A DNA stretch of 64,000 nt from Shimia sp022448905 (lineage in GTDB: Bacteria; Pseudomonadota; Alphaproteobacteria; Rhodobacterales; Rhodobacteraceae), in the NCBI RefSeq assembly GCF_047126315.1, contig NZ_CP138953.1, forward strand, positions 2,976,001 to 3,040,000, given 5' to 3'. The notes beneath the pieces were generated by a model. The model was not told the origin of the DNA, did no database searches, and saw nothing but the letters and a program-made list of their open reading frames with translations. The translations under genes and the position numbers were made by a program. Below are positions 1 through 9,537 of the stretch, in pieces (position 1 is the first letter of the stretch; each line of letters opens with the position of its first letter).

Positions 1-238
1 GGACATCACCACCATCGCCGTCACAGATGTGGAGGTCAAAACCGACACCCGCATCATCGCCGCCTTCTATACCGCCGATCACGATCTCGTGGAGGACGAA
101 TTGAAAGCCTTTGCGCAGACCCATCTGGCACGTTACAAGCAGCCTCGGCTCTTCAAACGCCTGCCCGCGTTGCCCACCAACGCCAATGGCAAACTCAACC
201 GCCGCGCTCTGCGCGAGACCTACAAGGCATCCACATGA
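1..238 (+). CDS. AMP-dependent acyl-CoA synthetase/ligase, C-terminal end (partial)
   Basis: Only the last 78 or so residues are in the window; the reading frame is open from base 2 to the stop at 236-238. The segment matches the small C-terminal domain of the adenylate-forming (ANL) superfamily. It ends with the A10-type motif NGKLNRRAL, whose lysine (in NGK) contacts substrates during adenylate formation in this family. Upstream of it is the typical RYKQPRLF stretch. These enzymes activate a carboxylic acid with ATP and usually pass it to CoA. The substrate cannot be told from this fragment. The stop codon overlaps the start of the next gene (ATGA), which suggests one transcript. Confidence 0.8.
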   Translation, partial: DITTIAVTDVEVKTDTRIIAAFYTADHDLVEDELKAFAQTHLARYKQPRLFKRLPALPTNANGKLNRRALRETYKAST

Positions 239-888
239 TCAAACTCGACATCATCTCCGACCCGATCTGCCCGTGGTGCTTCATCGGCAAGTCTCGCCTG
301 ATGAAAGCTTTGGAGGCCGAGCCCGATCATCCCTTTGTGATCGAGTGGCACCCGTTCCAGCTCAACCCGGACATGCCGGCCGAGGGCATGGACCGCCGCG
401 AATACTTGGAAACAAAGTTTGGCGGCAAGGAAAACGCCGTGCGCGTCTATTCCGAGATCGAGCAACACGCCACCGAGGAAGGTCTGGAGATCGACTTCGC
501 CGCCATCAAACGCACGCCCAACACCATCAACGCCCATCGGCTGATCCACTGGGCAGGCATCGAGCAAAAACAAAACGCTGTGGTCGATGCGCTGTTTGCG
601 GCCTACTTCAAAGAAGGCCGCGACATCGGTGACACGGATGTGTTGGCAGATATTGCCGACAGCGCGGGCATGGACGCCGCCGTGGTGCGCAAGTTGCTGG
701 AGTCCGATGCCGATGTTGAAGACATCCGCAAACGCGATGCGCACAGCCGCGAAATGGGGGTGAACTCGGTGCCTACATTTATCGTGGCCAACCAACACGC
801 CGTGCCTGGTGCGCAACCTGCCGACCTCTGGCGGCGCGTCATTGCCGATCTGAAAGCTCAGACGGCGACGGAAAACGCCGCGGAATAG
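235..888 (+). CDS. DsbA-family oxidoreductase (FrnE-like)
   Basis: A 217-residue thioredoxin-fold protein of the DsbA/FrnE family. Near the N-terminus it has the redox motif CPWC (in DPICPWCFIG), then the alpha-helical insertion usual in this family, and a C-terminal part with the cis-proline segment SVPTFIV. No signal peptide is visible, so it is probably a cytoplasmic dithiol oxidoreductase or isomerase, unlike periplasmic DsbA. FrnE-type proteins are linked to polyketide modification or oxidative-stress tolerance; the substrate here is unknown. The ATG overlaps the upstream stop by 4 bp, so translation is probably coupled to the preceding ligase gene. Confidence 0.88.
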   Translation: MIKLDIISDPICPWCFIGKSRLMKALEAEPDHPFVIEWHPFQLNPDMPAEGMDRREYLETKFGGKENAVRVYSEIEQHATEEGLEIDFAAIKRTPNTINAHRLIHWAGIEQKQNAVVDALFAAYFKEGRDIGDTDVLADIADSAGMDAAVVRKLLESDADVEDIRKRDAHSREMGVNSVPTFIVANQHAVPGAQPADLWRRVIADLKAQTATENAAE

Positions 889-1079
889 TCACTGAACCAG
901 CGTTCATTCTTCACTTGTGAACCACAGCGCCCCGCGCTACCCTAGTCCGGTCAGCCCGCCATTTTGCGGCCTGACCACTCAAGCACGATCACCCGACTGG
1001 TGTGGGCCAGAGACGACACAGCAACGCCGCCGCGTGCTGTCCGCTCGCCTGCCTGTCGTCCTTTTTGACGGAGCAAGTC

Positions 1080-2297
1080 ATGACCAAAGACAATCTGCCG
1101 ATGAGCCAGGTGGAATTCATCGCCCTCTGCGCCATGATGTTCGCCACCATTGCGTTTTCCATCGACGCTATGCTCCCGGCGCTGCCACAAATCGCCGCCG
1201 AGCTCAGCCCCGGCAGCCACAACACCGAGACCCTGATTGTCATGTCCTTTGTCATGGGCATGGGCATGGGCACGTTTTTCACCGGCCCGCTGTCAGACCG
1301 CTTTGGTCGCAAGCCGGTGCTAATCTCCGGCGCGATACTCTACATCCTCTGCGCGTTCATCGGCTGGATGAGCCAAACCCTGGAGTGGCTGCTCTTCGCT
1401 CGCCTGTTCCAGGGCATGGGCGCAGCAGGTCCGCGCGTGGTCACCCTTGCCATCGTGCGTGACCTCTTCTCTGGCCGCGAAATGGCCCGCATCATGTCCT
1501 TTGTCATGATGGTTTTTATTATTGTGCCTGCCGCAGCGCCACTGTTGGGGCAATTCATCATCGACCTGTCGTCCTGGCGCGGCATTTTTGTCGCCTTCAT
1601 GCTTTTCTCCCTGACATCTGTTCTCTGGATCGGCATTCGCCTGCCAGAGCCGCTGCCGGTTGAGAACCGTCGCCCCTTCAGCATCGGCAAACTCATTGCG
1701 GGACTGCGCGAAATGTGGGGCATTCCCTCCGTGCGCACATCCATTCTGGTGCAATCTCTGATCATGGGCTGTCTCTTCGGGCTGATCGGCTCGGTGCAAC
1801 TTGTGTATGATCAAACCTATGATCGCGCCGCCGAGTTCCCCTATTGGTTCGCTGGCATCGCACTGGCCTCCGGCACAGCGAGCCTTCTCAATGCCAAACT
1901 TGTCGTCAACCTCGGGATGCGCTTCCTCGTCACGGTAGCGATAGCAGGTAAGGCCATTTTCGCTGCGGTTATGTTGTTCTTTGTAATGACACCGGACCTG
2001 AACGTTCAGTTCTATGCATTTGCCCTGTGGCAATTGACCGTGTTCTTCTCCATCGGCTTGACGATCGGTAATCTCAACGCCATGGCGATGGAACCGCTGG
2101 GCCATATGGCCGGCACCGCTGCCTCCGTGATGGGCGCGCTGTCCACCATCTTTGGGGTCATCCTGGCTGCTCCGATTGGTCTGGCGTTTGACGGCACCCC
2201 GTTCCCGCTTGTGCTTTCTGTTGGCGTGCTGGCCTTGATCGGCTTCATGCTGATGTTGCACATGCGCCGCATCGAAGCCCGCGCTGTGGCCGCCTAA
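1080..2297 (+). CDS. MFS multidrug exporter, Bcr/CflA type
   Basis: A 405-residue major facilitator protein of the drug:H+ antiporter (DHA1, 12-helix) group. The first helix (FSIDAMLPALPQ) carries the membrane aspartate seen in Bcr/CflA and EmrD relatives. The loop between helices 2 and 3 has motif A, GPLSDRFGRKPVL. Hydrophobic segments continue to the C-terminus, which ends in a short basic tail. The start at 1080 was preferred over in-frame upstream codons because GGAG lies 7 bases before the ATG and the extra N-terminal sequence would be hydrophilic and atypical. It probably extrudes small toxic compounds at the inner membrane; the substrate is unknown. Confidence 0.88.
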   Translation: MTKDNLPMSQVEFIALCAMMFATIAFSIDAMLPALPQIAAELSPGSHNTETLIVMSFVMGMGMGTFFTGPLSDRFGRKPVLISGAILYILCAFIGWMSQTLEWLLFARLFQGMGAAGPRVVTLAIVRDLFSGREMARIMSFVMMVFIIVPAAAPLLGQFIIDLSSWRGIFVAFMLFSLTSVLWIGIRLPEPLPVENRRPFSIGKLIAGLREMWGIPSVRTSILVQSLIMGCLFGLIGSVQLVYDQTYDRAAEFPYWFAGIALASGTASLLNAKLVVNLGMRFLVTVAIAGKAIFAAVMLFFVMTPDLNVQFYAFALWQLTVFFSIGLTIGNLNAMAMEPLGHMAGTAASVMGALSTIFGVILAAPIGLAFDGTPFPLVLSVGVLALIGFMLMLHMRRIEARAVAA

Positions 2298-2338
2298 GAG
2301 CGCTTGCACATCCGCTGGTCGTGCGAAACAGTGGCCGC

Positions 2339-3556
2339 ATGACCAGCGCATTGATTTTCCGTAACCGCAATTACCGCCTGCTTTTTGCTTCCGGCGCCCT
2401 GACCAACCTCGGCGACGGCCTTGTCATGCTGGCCATCCCTTGGCTGGCAACCCTGCTAACGCGTGATCCTGTGGCCATTGCCGCCGTCGCAGCCGCGGGT
2501 CGCCTGCCTTGGTTGTTTTTTGCCTTGCCCGCCGGAGTGATCGCCGATCAGGTCGACCGTCGCAAACTCATCGCCCGTGCTGACCTTCTGCGCGCCGCGC
2601 TGGTGGGTGCCATTCTCTGGCTCGCCCTTAGCGCACCCGGTCCAAGTGCCATCTGGCTGCTTGCTGCACTGACCTTCCTTTTGGGTGCCGCCGAAGTCCT
2701 GCGCGACAACGCCGCTCAAACCATTCTACCCGACATCGTCACCGCTTCTGATCTGGAGGCTGCCAATGGCCAAATGTGGAGCGTGGAACAACTCACCGGC
2801 CAGTTCATCGGCCCGCCGCTCGCAGGCTTCCTGATCGCTTCCAGCGTCGCTCTGCCCTTTGGTCTCGACGTCGCCGCGCTGGTCCTCGCCGCCGGCCTCG
2901 TCTGGATGATCAGCCTCGCGCCACGCCCCAAAGTGCAACAGAACTTCTTCGGCGCTCTCAAAGAAGGCATCGCCTTCATGCGCTCCGATCAACTACTCCT
3001 GCGCCTCGCGGTCGTGCTGGGCTGCGCCAATTTCATCGCCACCGCCACAATGACGGTACAGGTGCTTTTTGCGCAGGACGTGCTCACCCTCACCGCCACC
3101 CAATACGGTTTCCTGCTCTCCATCGCCGCGCTTGGCGCCATCACCGGCAGCCTCACCGCCCCCAAATTGGTGCAATGGTTTGGCACCCAGGCCTGTCTCT
3201 ATGTATCTATCGCTACCTGGAGCCTCGGCAATGCCACGATCGGCCTAAGCAGCACTGCCGTGCCCATGGCCCTAGCGCTGTTCTCGGTGATGGCCGCTTC
3301 CATGCTCTGGAACGTGATCACTGTTTCTTGGCGTCAACGTCGCATTCCAACCGAGCTTCTGGGCCGCGTGAACAGCATCTATCGCTTCTTTGGCTGGGGC
3401 AGCATGCCACTTGGCGCGATGGCCGGTGGGGCCATGGTTGCACTTCTGGAACCCTCGCTGGGCCGAGACCTCGCCCTGCGCGCGCCTTTCCTGGCCGCCG
3501 CCGCGCTCTGCCTCTGCCTATTGCTCTACGCCATCGCTCGCCTGCGGTTGGACTGA
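2339..3556 (+). CDS. MFS transporter, EntS/MFS_3-like
   Basis: A 405-residue inner-membrane protein with about 12 hydrophobic segments. The opening RNRNYRLLFASGALTNLGDG is typical of the MFS_3 group that includes the enterobactin exporter EntS and macrolide exporters. The motif-A region is AGVIADQVDRRKL. The start at the ATG of 2339 is a choice; an in-frame GTG at 2321 would add six residues, and neither has a strong ribosome binding site. It follows the previous MFS gene by about 40 bp on the same strand, so the two are probably co-transcribed. Export of a small molecule is inferred from the family only. Confidence 0.82.
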   Translation: MTSALIFRNRNYRLLFASGALTNLGDGLVMLAIPWLATLLTRDPVAIAAVAAAGRLPWLFFALPAGVIADQVDRRKLIARADLLRAALVGAILWLALSAPGPSAIWLLAALTFLLGAAEVLRDNAAQTILPDIVTASDLEAANGQMWSVEQLTGQFIGPPLAGFLIASSVALPFGLDVAALVLAAGLVWMISLAPRPKVQQNFFGALKEGIAFMRSDQLLLRLAVVLGCANFIATATMTVQVLFAQDVLTLTATQYGFLLSIAALGAITGSLTAPKLVQWFGTQACLYVSIATWSLGNATIGLSSTAVPMALALFSVMAASMLWNVITVSWRQRRIPTELLGRVNSIYRFFGWGSMPLGAMAGGAMVALLEPSLGRDLALRAPFLAAAALCLCLLLYAIARLRLD

Positions 3557-3627
3557 CGCCGGGTGTCCTTTGGCCCAGAACAGCGCGGACATCTGAGGGC
3601 AGCGCCCCCATCCTGTCTGCGCAGAAC

Positions 3628-3657
3628 GCACCTCCGCAAAACAGCCGTGGTACCGAC
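3628..3657. repeat. Intergenic 30-bp repeat, copy 1
   Basis: This element matches bases 32795-32824 at 26 of 30 positions, in the same orientation (core AACAGCCG followed by G-TACCGAC). It lies between the convergent ends of an MFS gene and mfd, downstream of a GGGC-AGC-GCCC mini-hairpin at about 3597-3608. Two copies in intergenic DNA suggest a dispersed repeat family. Confidence 0.5.
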
Positions 3658-3671
3658 GCAATACCGAACCG

Positions 3672-6600
3672 CTATTTGGCCGCTTTCGCCTTCTTGCGCT
3701 TCTTCTCGTCCACAACCTTCTGCGCCAGATCACGGGCAATCGCAAAGGCGCCTTTGATTTTGTCAGACGACTTCTTCCAGTCCCGCCGCACAACAATCTT
3801 GTTGTCTTTGACCTTGGCCAGTCCCTTCTGGTCCTGAATGAATTCCACCAGCCCCTGCGGCGAGGAAAACTTGTCATTGTGGAACTGAATGGTCGCCCCC
3901 TTGGGCCCACCATCAAGTTTGGCAATGCCTGCCTTCTTGCACATTTCCTTGATGCGCACGATCAAAAGCAAGGTATTGACCTCTTTGGGCAATTTCCCAA
4001 ACCGGTCGATCAACTCGGCTGCAAAGCCTTCGAGCTCCACCTTGCCCTGCAAGCCGCTCAAACGGCGATACAGACCAAGGCGCACATCCAGATCCGGCAC
4101 ATAGCTGTCCGGGATCAGAACCGGCACACCGAGATTGATCTGCGGCGCCCATTGGTCATCGCCATCTGACAGACCTTCCAACTCACCCGCCTTGATCTTG
4201 GCAATCGCCTCTTCCAGCATCGACTGATACAGCTCATAACCCACGTCCCGCATCTGCCCGGACTGCTCTTCGCCCAACAGGTTACCGGCCCCGCGAATAT
4301 CAAGGTCTTGAGAAGCCAGCGTAAATCCGGCCCCAAGCGTGTCCAAAGACCCCAAAACCCGCAGCCGTTTTTCCGCCGCATCCGTCAGTTTCACACGTGG
4401 CTTTGTGGTCAAATAGGCATAAGCCCGCGTCTTGGAACGCCCCACACGACCGCGAATTTGATAGAGCTGCGCCAACCCAAACATATCCGCACGATGCACG
4501 ATCATTGTGTTGGCGGTCGGAATATCCAACCCGCTCTCCACAATTGTCGTCGCCAACAGCACGTCATATTTGCCGTCATAAAACGCATTCATACGGTCAT
4601 CGAGTTCGCCCGCCGCCATCTGCCCATTGGCGGTGATAAAGCTCACTTCCGGCACGTGATCGCGCAAAAACTCTTCGATTTCAGGCAGATCACTGATGCG
4701 TGGCACCACGTAGAAACTCTGTCCCCCACGATAGTGCTCCCGCAACAACGCCTCTCGCACCGTGACCGCGTCAAAGGCGCTCACATAAGTACGGATCGCC
4801 AGTCGGTCCACCGGCGGCGTGCCAATGATCGACAGATCCCGCACGCCGGACAGGCTCAACTGCAAGGTCCGAGGAATTGGCGTCGCGGTCAGTGTCAACA
4901 CATGCACGTCACTGCGCATCTGCTTGAGCCGCTCCTTATGCGCCACACCAAAATGCTGTTCTTCATCGATGATCAGCAGACCCAGGTTCTTGAACCGGAT
5001 ACTCTTGGCCAGCAACGCATGTGTGCCCACCACAATATCAACGGTGCCACGCGCCATGCCATCGCGGGTTTTCTCTGCGTTTTTGGCTGCAACAAAGCGC
5101 GACAAGGCCCTGACTTCCAAAGGAAACCCACGAAACCGCTCCGCAAATCCTTTGGCGTGCTGTCGTGCCAACAAGGTGGTGGGCGCAATCACTGCCACCT
5201 GCTGACCAGACATTGCCGCCACGAAAGCCGCGCGCATCGCCACCTCGGTTTTGCCAAAGCCCACATCACCACAGACCAACCGATCCATCGGCCGCCCGGA
5301 CGCCAGATCTCCAATCACATCCTCAATCGCGCGCAGCTGATCCTCGGTCTCCTGATAAGGGAACCGCGCCGAAAACTCTTCCCAGGCATGATGTTGCGCT
5401 TCCAGAACGGGTGCAGACCGCAGTTCCCGCTCCGCCGCCACACGAATAAGCCGATCCGCCATTTCGCGAATGCGCTCTTTCAACTTGGCTTTCTTCGCCT
5501 GCCAAGCACCGCCACCAAGCCGGTCCAACAGGCCTTCGTCATGGCCGTATTTGGACAGCAGCTCGATGTTCTCAACTGGCAGGTAAAGCTTTGCACTTTC
5601 AGCATATTCCAGCGCAATGGTCTCATGCGCCGCGCCCGCCGCAGTCACCACCTCAAGCCCCAGATAGCGCCCAATACCGTGATCCACATGCACCACCAAA
5701 TCGCCAGGACTTAACGACTGCGTCTCGGTCAAGAAGTTCTCGGCCCGCTTTTTCTTGCGCGGCGCACGGATCAAACGATCGCCCAGGACATCCTGCTCTG
5801 AAATCACCGTCATACCCGGCGTTTCAAATCCATGCTCCAATGCCCAAACTGCTAGAAACAGCCCAGTCTTGCCAAGGTTACGCGCATCGTTGACGTGGAT
5901 GGTCTCCGCCAGCCCCTCATCCTCAATCAACCCACTCAAACGTTCCCGCGCACCTTCGGAATAGCTGGCCACCACAACCGGCCCATCCGCCTGTTTTTTG
6001 CGAATATGGTCCGCCAAAGCGCCAAACAGGCTCAGGTTTTCCTGCTGACGCTCGGGCGAGAAATTGCGGCCAATGCGCCCGCCTGCATCGATCACACCCG
6101 GCCCAGAAGCCTGCGGCAATGCCGAGAAGTGCAACACCCGCCGGCCACCAATTGCGGCGGTCCATGCCGCATCATCCAGATACAACAACTCCGGCGGCAC
6201 AGGCTTGTACACCGTGTCCAACCGCGCCTTCTGCGACATCGCGTGTTGGCGGGTCTCATACTGATCCGCAACACTGTCCCAGCGCGCAATGCGCGCCGCA
6301 TCCGATTGATCGTCCACGGAAATCACCGCATCCGGCAAATAGTCAAACATGGTTTCCAGGTCTTCGTGGAAGAACGGCAGCCAATGCTCCACACCCTGAT
6401 GCTTGCGTCCCGCGCTGATTGCCTCATAAAGCGGATCATCCGTGCCCGCCGCGCCAAACTCGATACGGTAATTCTGCCGAAATCGCGTAATCGCCGCCTC
6501 GTCCAGTATGACTTCGCTCACTGGCGCCAGTTCGATAACATCCAGCTTTTCGGTCGTCCGTTGAGTTGCAGGATCAAACCGCCGCACGCCATCGAGCACA

Positions 6601-7139
6601 TCGCCAAAGAAATCCAGCCGCACCGGCTCGCTGTCACCCGGCGGGAAGATATCGATGATCCCACCCCGGATCGCATAATCCCCCGGCTCCATCACTGTAG
6701 GTGCCTGCGTGAACCCCATACGCACCAGAAACTGCCGCAAGGCGCCCTCATCAACACGCTGATCCAACTGTGCGCGGAACGCGGCTTCTTTCAACACCTT
6801 GCGTGCAGGCACGCGCTGCGTCGCCGCATTCAACGTGGTCAGCAACACAAACTGGCTGGGCATATCATGCACCAGCCCCGCCAATGTCGCCATGCGCGTG
6901 GCCGAAATATCGGCATTCGGCGACACGCGATCATACGGCAAGCAATCCCACCCCGGAAACACAATCACCGGCATGTCCGGCGCAAAGAACTCAAGCGCTG
7001 ACTTGGTCGCAGCCATGCGCTTGTCGTCACGCGCCACATGCACCACCGGCCCGTTGCTCTTTGCAACCTCTTTCAGGATCAGCTGAGCATCAAAGCCCTC
7101 CGGTGCCCCACCAACAGAGATGTGTTGCGCGTCTTTCAT
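3672..7139 (-). CDS. mfd: Transcription-repair coupling factor Mfd
   Basis: A full-length (1155-residue) Mfd. It displaces RNA polymerase stalled at DNA lesions and recruits UvrA. The order is the UvrB-like N-terminal modules, the RNA-polymerase-interacting domain near residues 475-545 (SPGDLVVHVDHGIGRY), a RecG-like helicase with Walker A GDVGFGKTE near 625 and Walker B DEEQ near 723, helicase motif VI RGRVGR, and the C-terminal TRCF domain. The lysine-rich tail (KKRKKAKAAK) is common in alphaproteobacterial versions. The ATG at 7139 begins MKDAQ. It is a single gene that converges on the MFS genes. I see no LexA box in its upstream region. Confidence 0.97.
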   Translation of the reverse strand: MKDAQHISVGGAPEGFDAQLILKEVAKSNGPVVHVARDDKRMAATKSALEFFAPDMPVIVFPGWDCLPYDRVSPNADISATRMATLAGLVHDMPSQFVLLTTLNAATQRVPARKVLKEAAFRAQLDQRVDEGALRQFLVRMGFTQAPTVMEPGDYAIRGGIIDIFPPGDSEPVRLDFFGDVLDGVRRFDPATQRTTEKLDVIELAPVSEVILDEAAITRFRQNYRIEFGAAGTDDPLYEAISAGRKHQGVEHWLPFFHEDLETMFDYLPDAVISVDDQSDAARIARWDSVADQYETRQHAMSQKARLDTVYKPVPPELLYLDDAAWTAAIGGRRVLHFSALPQASGPGVIDAGGRIGRNFSPERQQENLSLFGALADHIRKKQADGPVVVASYSEGARERLSGLIEDEGLAETIHVNDARNLGKTGLFLAVWALEHGFETPGMTVISEQDVLGDRLIRAPRKKKRAENFLTETQSLSPGDLVVHVDHGIGRYLGLEVVTAAGAAHETIALEYAESAKLYLPVENIELLSKYGHDEGLLDRLGGGAWQAKKAKLKERIREMADRLIRVAAERELRSAPVLEAQHHAWEEFSARFPYQETEDQLRAIEDVIGDLASGRPMDRLVCGDVGFGKTEVAMRAAFVAAMSGQQVAVIAPTTLLARQHAKGFAERFRGFPLEVRALSRFVAAKNAEKTRDGMARGTVDIVVGTHALLAKSIRFKNLGLLIIDEEQHFGVAHKERLKQMRSDVHVLTLTATPIPRTLQLSLSGVRDLSIIGTPPVDRLAIRTYVSAFDAVTVREALLREHYRGGQSFYVVPRISDLPEIEEFLRDHVPEVSFITANGQMAAGELDDRMNAFYDGKYDVLLATTIVESGLDIPTANTMIVHRADMFGLAQLYQIRGRVGRSKTRAYAYLTTKPRVKLTDAAEKRLRVLGSLDTLGAGFTLASQDLDIRGAGNLLGEEQSGQMRDVGYELYQSMLEEAIAKIKAGELEGLSDGDDQWAPQINLGVPVLIPDSYVPDLDVRLGLYRRLSGLQGKVELEGFAAELIDRFGKLPKEVNTLLLIVRIKEMCKKAGIAKLDGGPKGATIQFHNDKFSSPQGLVEFIQDQKGLAKVKDNKIVVRRDWKKSSDKIKGAFAIARDLAQKVVDEKKRKKAKAAK

Positions 7140-7180
7140 CGGTGTAACCGTCCAGTTTTCAAGTTGTTACGCGGGCAAAC

Positions 7181-7714
7181 TTAGCCAAGTGGCGAGATTT
7201 GGAAGTTCTGAAACATGCCCCAAAGCGAGGTCACAAAAATCGAGATCATGCCAATAAACTGCACCCAAAAGCGATGCCGCGCCAGCCGCTTTCGCAGCTC
7301 TTCTCCTGTGGGGCTGTCCGCGCGAATACGCCGCGCAACACGCACACTCAGCATGCTGACAATACTCATGGGAAACAGCAACAAAAACACCGCCTGTGCA
7401 AACTCCACGTTATAGGCAAACCCAACACCAGCAAGTCCGGTGAGAATGAAGAACGTGAAACCAATTAGGAAAAGCCCTGACACATCAATAATATGCAGCA
7501 AGCGATTGCTGTTGATCCGCACCAGATCCTGAAGGTCAATCTCCGCCTGTCCGCCTTTCCGCTTGGCCCGCAACACGGAATCCCATGGCACGCCCAGCAC
7601 CCAATGGCTGGCCGAAGACCAAAAAACCGCAAGTGCAATCCAGAACCAGAGGTTGCTGAAGCTGCGCATATCGATGAGTTCAAAAAGTGTTTGGCTCAGG
7701 TCCAAAGTCTTCAC
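7181..7714 (-). CDS. Conserved four-helix membrane protein
   Basis: A 177-residue protein with hydrophobic segments at roughly residues 20-38, 72-95, 105-122 and 150-168, separated by basic loops (LRAKRKGGQ, RVARRIRAD), so it is an integral inner-membrane protein. I do not recognise a characterised domain. Proteins like this are conserved in Rhodobacterales and have been labelled a component of the SufBCD system in some genomes, but nothing in the sequence supports that role. The first in-frame start is a GTG at 7714 with a purine-rich stretch very close to it; an ATG 45 bases further in is an alternative. It lies just upstream of mfd on the same strand and could share its transcript. Confidence 0.7.
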   Translation of the reverse strand: MKTLDLSQTLFELIDMRSFSNLWFWIALAVFWSSASHWVLGVPWDSVLRAKRKGGQAEIDLQDLVRINSNRLLHIIDVSGLFLIGFTFFILTGLAGVGFAYNVEFAQAVFLLLFPMSIVSMLSVRVARRIRADSPTGEELRKRLARHRFWVQFIGMISIFVTSLWGMFQNFQISPLG

Positions 7715-7822
7715 TGCCCTTTAGAATTTCACCTCACATACCGCGCCCGTGCGGCAATTCCTAGCCTTGAGGTGCGCGAAAATCCGTGGCACCTCTGCTG
7801 TTGCAAATTTACGGAGCCTGCC

Positions 7823-8824
7823 ATGACCCACACGCCAGCGCCTTTTCCCACGACTCGACTGCGCCGCACTCGACAATCGGCTGCTGTGCGCGGCCTTGTG
7901 CGCCAGAACACGCTGACCGTGGATGACCTGATCTGGCCAGTTTTTGTGCGCGATGGCGAAGGCGTGGAAGAGCCTATTCCCTCCATGCCGGGCGTGTTCC
8001 GCCGGTCCGTTGACAAGATTGTCGAGGCCGCCCGCGAAGCCGCGGATTTGGGCATCCCGGTGATTTGCCTGTTTCCCTACACTGATCCGGCATTAAAAAC
8101 CGAAGACTGCTCAGAGGCCTGGAACCCGGACAACCTCTCCAACCGCGCCACCCGCGCAATCAAAGAAGCAGTGCCAGAGATCGCCGTGATGACCGATGTC
8201 GCGCTGGATCCATACAACATCAACGGTCACGACGGCTTTTTGGTGGACGGCGAGATCGTCAATGATGCCACCGTTGAGGCACTGGTAAAACAGGCGTTGT
8301 CCCAAGCCGAAGCTGGTGCGGACATCATTGGACCTTCGGACATGATGGACAACCGCATCGGCGCCATCCGCGCTGCGCTGGAGGCCAACGGTTTTCAGAA
8401 CGTCATGCTGATGAGCTACGCCGCCAAATACGCCAGTGCGTTTTATGGCCCGTTCCGCGATGCGGTTGGCGCCTCCGGCGCGCTCAAAGGAGACAAAACC
8501 ACCTATCAAATGGACCCGGCCAACGCGGATGAAGCTCTGCGCCTTGTGGCGCGCGACCTCTCGGAAGGCGCCGACATGGTGATGGTCAAACCCGGCATGC
8601 CTTATTTGGACATCTGCCGAAATGTGAAAGACGAGTTTGGCGTGCCCACCTTTGCGTATCAGGTCTCCGGCGAATATGCGATGATCACTGGCGCGGCCCA
8701 AAACGGCTGGATCGACGGCGACAAAGCCATGTTGGAAAGCCTGATAGCGTTCAAACGTGCCGGCTGCGACGGTATCCTGACCTATTTTGCACCGGCTGTG
8801 GCTCGCAAACTGGCGGAAAAGTAG
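7823..8824 (+). CDS. hemB: Delta-aminolevulinic acid dehydratase (porphobilinogen synthase)
   Basis: HemB condenses two 5-aminolevulinate molecules into porphobilinogen, the second common step of haem, chlorophyll and cobalamin synthesis. The 333-residue product has both Schiff-base lysines: K202 in YAAKYASAF and K256 in MVKPGMPY. The loop that binds catalytic zinc through cysteines in other HemB proteins reads DVALDPYNINGHDG here, so this is the aspartate-type, zinc-independent form. The ATG at 7823 has GGAG 7 bases upstream and gives the normal family length; the longer open frame upstream does not resemble HemB. It starts about 110 bp from the divergent membrane protein gene. Confidence 0.97.
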   Translation: MTHTPAPFPTTRLRRTRQSAAVRGLVRQNTLTVDDLIWPVFVRDGEGVEEPIPSMPGVFRRSVDKIVEAAREAADLGIPVICLFPYTDPALKTEDCSEAWNPDNLSNRATRAIKEAVPEIAVMTDVALDPYNINGHDGFLVDGEIVNDATVEALVKQALSQAEAGADIIGPSDMMDNRIGAIRAALEANGFQNVMLMSYAAKYASAFYGPFRDAVGASGALKGDKTTYQMDPANADEALRLVARDLSEGADMVMVKPGMPYLDICRNVKDEFGVPTFAYQVSGEYAMITGAAQNGWIDGDKAMLESLIAFKRAGCDGILTYFAPAVARKLAEK

Positions 8825-8957
8825 CCAAGAACCACACAAAATATAGTGATCCGGCGCAGTTTTCGTGACATCGAAGTCTGCGCCATCTATAATGATGCCA
8901 AACCGGATCACAGAAACCGGTGGCATGAGCAGAACCAAAACATATGGGCAAAAGACC

Positions 8958-9518
8958 ATGAACACTCTCACACGACGCGGCTTTGCGCTGAGCGGACTTG
9001 CAGCGGCAGGCATGACCGCAGCTTGCGGAAACGGCGTAGGCTCCAACGCCTCCAGCGAGATCGACGCGCGCGTTGATACCACGCTGGACTATCTCTTCAC
9101 CGAATACCCAAACACACTGGATCTGAAGGCGAAATCCACCGGCATTTTGACAATGCCGCTGATCACCGAGGCGGGTTTTGGCTTTGGCGGCGGCTACGGC
9201 CGTGGCGCCCTGCGCATCGACGATGTGACCGTTGACTACTACTCTGCCACCAAAGGCAGCGTTGGTCTGCAAATCGGGGCACAACAACACGCCCATGTGC
9301 TTTTCTTTATGACCGAAGGTGCGCTCACCGAGTTCCGCAGCTCCACCGGCTGGGCGGCCGGAGCCGGAGTGCAATATGTGGTCGCCAACGAAGGCGCCAA
9401 TATTTCTGCGGAAACCACCAACTTGCTAGCTCCGGTGATCGCGGTGATCTTTGGTCAGGCGGGTCTCAAAGTCGGCGCCACGCTCGAAGGCATCAAATAC
9501 ACACGCATTATCCCGTAA
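8958..9518 (+). CDS. SYLF/Ysc84-like domain lipoprotein
   Basis: A 186-residue protein with an N-terminal signal that starts with the twin-arginine-like TRRGFALSG and ends in a lipobox-like GMTAAC, so it is probably a lipoprotein exported to the envelope. The rest resembles the SYLF (Ysc84, DUF4136-unrelated) lipid-binding fold: a helix with LDLKAKSTGILTMP, then glycine-rich strands GFGFGGGYGRGAL, DYYSATKGSVGLQIG and FFMTEGALTEF. Bacterial members are of unknown function but bind membranes or phosphoinositides in eukaryotes. I chose the ATG at 8958 because it places the signal at the N-terminus; an ATG at 8925 would add eleven residues. Confidence 0.78.
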   Translation: MNTLTRRGFALSGLAAAGMTAACGNGVGSNASSEIDARVDTTLDYLFTEYPNTLDLKAKSTGILTMPLITEAGFGFGGGYGRGALRIDDVTVDYYSATKGSVGLQIGAQQHAHVLFFMTEGALTEFRSSTGWAAGAGVQYVVANEGANISAETTNLLAPVIAVIFGQAGLKVGATLEGIKYTRIIP

Positions 9519-9537
9519 GTCTTTGACTTCACTGGAT

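Noticed and set aside
4308..7001. Long plus-strand open frames opposite mfd (4308-5714 and 5895-7001)
   Set aside because: They lie wholly over mfd, are rich in Arg/His/Pro, have no motif, and are explained as shadows of the high-GC codon use of mfd.
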